DNA of 64,000 nucleotides from an uncultured Bacteroidales bacterium (GTDB lineage Bacteria; Bacteroidota; Bacteroidia; Bacteroidales; UBA932), in contig CAKUTA010000010.1 of the NCBI GenBank assembly GCA_934691625.1, positions 1 to 64,000 on the forward strand, given 5' to 3'. Of this stretch, positions 61,297 to 64,000 are shown one piece after another. The notes beneath the pieces were generated by a model. The model was not told the DNA's origin, ran no database searches, and saw only the letters and a program-made list of their open reading frames with translations. The position numbers were made by a program, and so were the translations under genes. Numbering within the stretch: position 1 is the stretch's first letter; each line of letters opens with the position of its first letter.

Positions 61297-62424
61297 ATGG
61301 GCGAGAACTATCAGCATGATGACAGGATTGTCGTGACACTTGATGCCGGAGGAACAAATCTGGTATTTGGGGCGATGCGCGGTTGCAGGTCCATCCTGGA
61401 CAGGATTGTAAAGCCGTCTTCTGCCGATGATCTGGATAAATGTCTCCGGAATATAAGGGATGGTTTTGCAGAAATTATTGACGGACTTGATGAACGTCCG
61501 TCCGCCATCAGCTTTGCCTTTCCTGGGCCGGCAGATTATGCGAATGGAGTCATTGCCGGTGAACTGCCTAATTTCCCGACATTCCGGGGAGGAGTCGCTC
61601 TCGGGCCGTATCTGGAACATGAGTTCGGTCTTCCTGTGTTTATAAACAATGACGGTAATCTATTTGCTTATGGTGAGGCCATGGCCGGGACACTTCCCTG
61701 GCTGAACGGCGAGCTTGAAAGGCTTGGCTCAGAGAGAAGATACCGTAATCTTATCGGGGTTACATTCGGGACCGGCTTCGGCTGCGGCATTGTTTGTGAT
61801 GGGCGGATACTGTCCGGAGATAATGGCATAGGATCATACCTCTGGTGCACAAGACATCCTTTCGATGGACATCTGATTGTCGAGGAAGGTGTGAGCATCA
61901 GGGCTGTGAAGAGGGAGTACCGTAGATTGTCAGGTGATGACAGAACTTTGGAGCCTGTTGATATATTCATGATAGCTGAAGGCGGACGGGAAGGAGACAA
62001 GGACGCAGCACGGGAAAGCTTCTCATTGTTCGGAAGGTGTGCCGGAGCTTCTCTTGCTGGTGTTTGTTCCCTTGTAGATGGCGCTCTTGTCATCGGCGGT
62101 GGACTTACAGGGGCAGCGAAGTACATTGTCCATCCAATGATGGAGGAGCTTTCCGGACAGCTGGCTATGGCAGATGGTGTGAAAATAAACCGTGTCCAGT
62201 CGGAACTTATCTTTATTGACGGTGAGGATTCTCTTGAAAGACTTGCTGCGGTGAAGCGGGCTTCCATAAAGGTGCACGGCACTGATGAAACGGTTTTCTA
62301 TAACAGCGAATGGCGCACACCTGTATTATTCAGCAGGGGGGGTGCCAGTGAGGCTATTTCGGCCGGAGCCTATGTGTTCGCTCTTGCCGCATTGGATAAG
62401 CAAACTAATAATCTTTATATATGA
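61297..62424 (+). CDS. ROK-family sugar kinase
   Basis: 375 residues. The ATPase-fold motifs are VTLDAGGTNLVFGA (phosphate 1), FPGPADYANGVIAGELPNFP, INNDGNLFAYGEAMAG with the catalytic aspartate in NND, and GVTFGTGFGCGIV (phosphate 2). There is no helix-turn-helix, so it is an enzyme and not a repressor. The zinc motif CxCGxxGC typical of many ROK kinases is missing. In this setting it may phosphorylate mannose, fructose or a related monosaccharide. Its TGA overlaps the susC ATG (ATGA). Confidence 0.85.
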   Translation: MGENYQHDDRIVVTLDAGGTNLVFGAMRGCRSILDRIVKPSSADDLDKCLRNIRDGFAEIIDGLDERPSAISFAFPGPADYANGVIAGELPNFPTFRGGVALGPYLEHEFGLPVFINNDGNLFAYGEAMAGTLPWLNGELERLGSERRYRNLIGVTFGTGFGCGIVCDGRILSGDNGIGSYLWCTRHPFDGHLIVEEGVSIRAVKREYRRLSGDDRTLEPVDIFMIAEGGREGDKDAARESFSLFGRCAGASLAGVCSLVDGALVIGGGLTGAAKYIVHPMMEELSGQLAMADGVKINRVQSELIFIDGEDSLERLAAVKRASIKVHGTDETVFYNSEWRTPVLFSRGGASEAISAGAYVFALAALDKQTNNLYI

Positions 62425-64000
62425 TTGATTTCAAACAAATGACAAGAAGCATGGCAGCAGGAATCGCTGCCATGTGTCTGGCCTTTTCAGGAGCGTGGAC
62501 AATGTCAGCCCAGACTTCACGAACCGTGACTGGTCATATCAAGGATGCCTCGTCGCAGCCTGTGGCGGGTGCTTCCGTCATGGTGAAGGGGACACGTATC
62601 GGGACAGCATCTGATGCAGATGGGGCTTTTTCTCTGGAGCTGCCGTCAGATTATCAGGTACTGGTGTTCTCTTTTTATGGATTCCGGACAGAAGAAGTCA
62701 ATGCCACAGGGAAGAGCATTGTGAACGTGACAATGCAGGAGGATGCTATTCTCCTGGATGCTGTCGTGGCTGTCGGATATGGCACCCAGAAAAAGGTGAA
62801 CATGACTGGCTCTGTGGCGTCAGTATCTACGGAAGAACTTGAAGAAAAGCCGATTGTGAATGCCATTGAAGGACTTCAGGGAACTACTCCAGGATTTATC
62901 ATCAGACAGGATAACTCCAGCCCTGGAAGTGCTCCGTCAATGAATATCCGTGGCCTTAACACCATGAACAACAATGATCCTCTGGTCATTATAGATGGTA
63001 TCGAAGGCTCTCTTGCGAATGTGAATCCGGCCGACATTGACCAGATCTCCATCCTGAAGGACGCTTCTTCTACAGCAATCTATGGCTCAAGGGCTTCCAA
63101 TGGCGTAGTCCTTGTCACTACTAAACGAGGAAAAGAGGGAAAGACGGAAGTCACATATAACTTCAACTACGGTCTTCAGCAGCCTACATGCCTTCCTAAG
63201 GTCGTGGATTCATGGGTGTATGCGGAGCTCTATAATGAAGCGGCTGTCAACTCCGGACGCAGCACCAAGTTTACTGCTGAAGATATCGCAGGGTACCGGA
63301 ATGGAGGCACTAATGTGAAGTGGATCCGTGAAATCTACAGGAATGTCGCTCCGCAGCAGTCGCATAATGTTTCAATGACCGGAGGCAGCGGAAAGCTTAC
63401 ATATATGGCGTCTCTCGGCTATGTGAACCAGGACAGTATGTTCAAGGGACCGGATTATGGTTACAAGAGATACAATGCAAGGCTGAACTTGACGCATAAG
63501 GTGAATGACAGGCTCACCCTTGAGATGACTTCAGCATTTACGAGGAATGATTTCCGGGAGCATGCCTACTGGACCAACTGGATTATCGAGCAGGCAAACC
63601 GTATGCCTGCAATCTATGATATCAAGAATCCTGACGGAACCTATACATATCCGTCCGGAAGTAACTCCAACGCACTCCAGCGTCTGGAGCAGGGCGGATA
63701 TCGGAGGCAGGAGAATGATGATATCAGCGGAAGCCTCAAGGCTGACTTCGAGATACTTAAAGGCTGGAAACTTGTCGGTACTGTCGGAGGACGGGTGAAC
63801 AACAATCTTCAGCATGAGAACAGAAAAGCATTTGAGGGAACTGGTGATGCCGAGAATCATATAGCAGAAGAGAGCTACAGATCCAAGGATATCACTGTGA
63901 ATCTTATGACTTCATACGATAAGACATGGGACAAGCATAATTTCGGCTTTCTTGCAGGATATTCCTATGAAGGCTTCTCGTCCAGATCATTCTCGACCCA
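62421..64000 (+). CDS. susC: SusC-type TonB-dependent receptor (3' end beyond window)
   Basis: Partial: 526 codons read without a stop to the window edge, about half of a SusC protein. Signal peptide ends at MSAQ (about residue 34). A carboxypeptidase-regulatory-like domain (TVTGHIKDASSQPVAGASV, 38-56) is followed by the plug: AVVAVGYGTQKKVNMTGSV, a LQGTTPGF region, SMNIRGLN, PLVIIDGIEG, ADIDQISILKDASSTAIYGSRASNGVVLVTTKRG, all SusC signatures. The barrel then begins. SusC imports oligosaccharides with a SusD lid, which should be encoded just downstream. The start overlaps the ROK stop codon, so the enzyme and receptor genes are coupled. The glycan is probably mannose-containing, by inference from the isomerase. 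Confidence 0.92.
   Translation, partial: MIDFKQMTRSMAAGIAAMCLAFSGAWTMSAQTSRTVTGHIKDASSQPVAGASVMVKGTRIGTASDADGAFSLELPSDYQVLVFSFYGFRTEEVNATGKSIVNVTMQEDAILLDAVVAVGYGTQKKVNMTGSVASVSTEELEEKPIVNAIEGLQGTTPGFIIRQDNSSPGSAPSMNIRGLNTMNNNDPLVIIDGIEGSLANVNPADIDQISILKDASSTAIYGSRASNGVVLVTTKRGKEGKTEVTYNFNYGLQQPTCLPKVVDSWVYAELYNEAAVNSGRSTKFTAEDIAGYRNGGTNVKWIREIYRNVAPQQSHNVSMTGGSGKLTYMASLGYVNQDSMFKGPDYGYKRYNARLNLTHKVNDRLTLEMTSAFTRNDFREHAYWTNWIIEQANRMPAIYDIKNPDGTYTYPSGSNSNALQRLEQGGYRRQENDDISGSLKADFEILKGWKLVGTVGGRVNNNLQHENRKAFEGTGDAENHIAEESYRSKDITVNLMTSYDKTWDKHNFGFLAGYSYEGFSSRSFST

Noticed and set aside
61297..62424. ROK protein as a transcriptional repressor
   Set aside because: There is no N-terminal helix-turn-helix; the chain starts directly with the phosphate-binding motif of the kinase fold.
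1..64000. CRISPR arrays, insertion sequences, integrases, tRNA or rRNA genes
   Set aside because: No regularly spaced repeats, transposase or recombinase motifs, or tRNA cloverleaf-like sequences were found on reading both strands, although a tRNA scan could not be run.

Overview
The window reads as chromosomal DNA of a Bacteroidales bacterium. The evidence is the set of TAnnTTTG -7 promoter boxes (the Bacteroidetes sigma-factor signature) in front of most transcription units, lipoproteins and outer-membrane proteins of Bacteroidetes type (PCMD-domain proteins, a SusC-type receptor, S9 dipeptidyl peptidases), a long SecA with SEC-C tail, a YhhN protein and a bactofilin. I cannot name the genus. 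No rRNA, tRNA, CRISPR array, insertion sequence, phage gene or clear pseudogene was seen. Coding density is high, and the longest gene-free stretch is about 390 bases (2741-3130).

Layout. 0.1-2 kb: outer-membrane barrel plus PCMD lipoprotein. 2-5.4 kb: a YhhN/lysoplasmalogenase-like protein, a lipid-type short-chain dehydrogenase and a class-3 aldehyde dehydrogenase, a possible ether-lipid/fatty-aldehyde module. 5.5-13.8 kb: SNF2 helicase with SWIM finger, then an apparent operon of holA, a Nat-type ABC exporter, a 5'-nucleotidase split into two reversed genes, and a DeoR regulator. 13.8-17.4 kb: EamA permease and yicC on the minus strand, divergent from glnS. 17.6-24.2 kb: small membrane protein, then HAMP receptor, TrkH, RecD-like helicase and DPP4 in one tightly packed operon. 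24.2-34.2 kb: THUMP-like methyltransferase, phosphoglucomutase, the minus-strand operon pdxA-recG-DPP5-like-unknown, and RNase HI. 34.3-38.3 kb: exopolysaccharide export lipoprotein, BY-kinase and PHP phosphatase. 38.3-43.4 kb: aminotransferase, secA, bactofilin. 43.5-50.7 kb: membrane-anchored AraC regulator, ABC exporter, cation/proton antiporter, TonB receptor with an esterase. 50.7-53.3 kb: NahK-like kinase and M20 dipeptidase. 53.4-58.5 kb: APS kinase, PCMD protein, sulfotransferase and a PiT-family permease with a C-terminal PhoU-like domain, a likely sulfonation locus. 58.6-64 kb: GntR regulator, two-domain mannose-6-phosphate isomerase, ROK kinase and the start of a SusC receptor, the front of a glycan-utilisation locus cut by the window edge.

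The parts most worth following up are the sulfonation locus with a repeated operator-like element at its promoter, the lipid-aldehyde module, the HAMP-TrkH pairing, the mannose locus with a palindrome in front of its GntR gene, long perfect hairpins between genes, and a strong excess of the octamer CATTGACA/TGTCAATG (27 copies counted by eye). All family assignments come from reading motifs, not from database searches.
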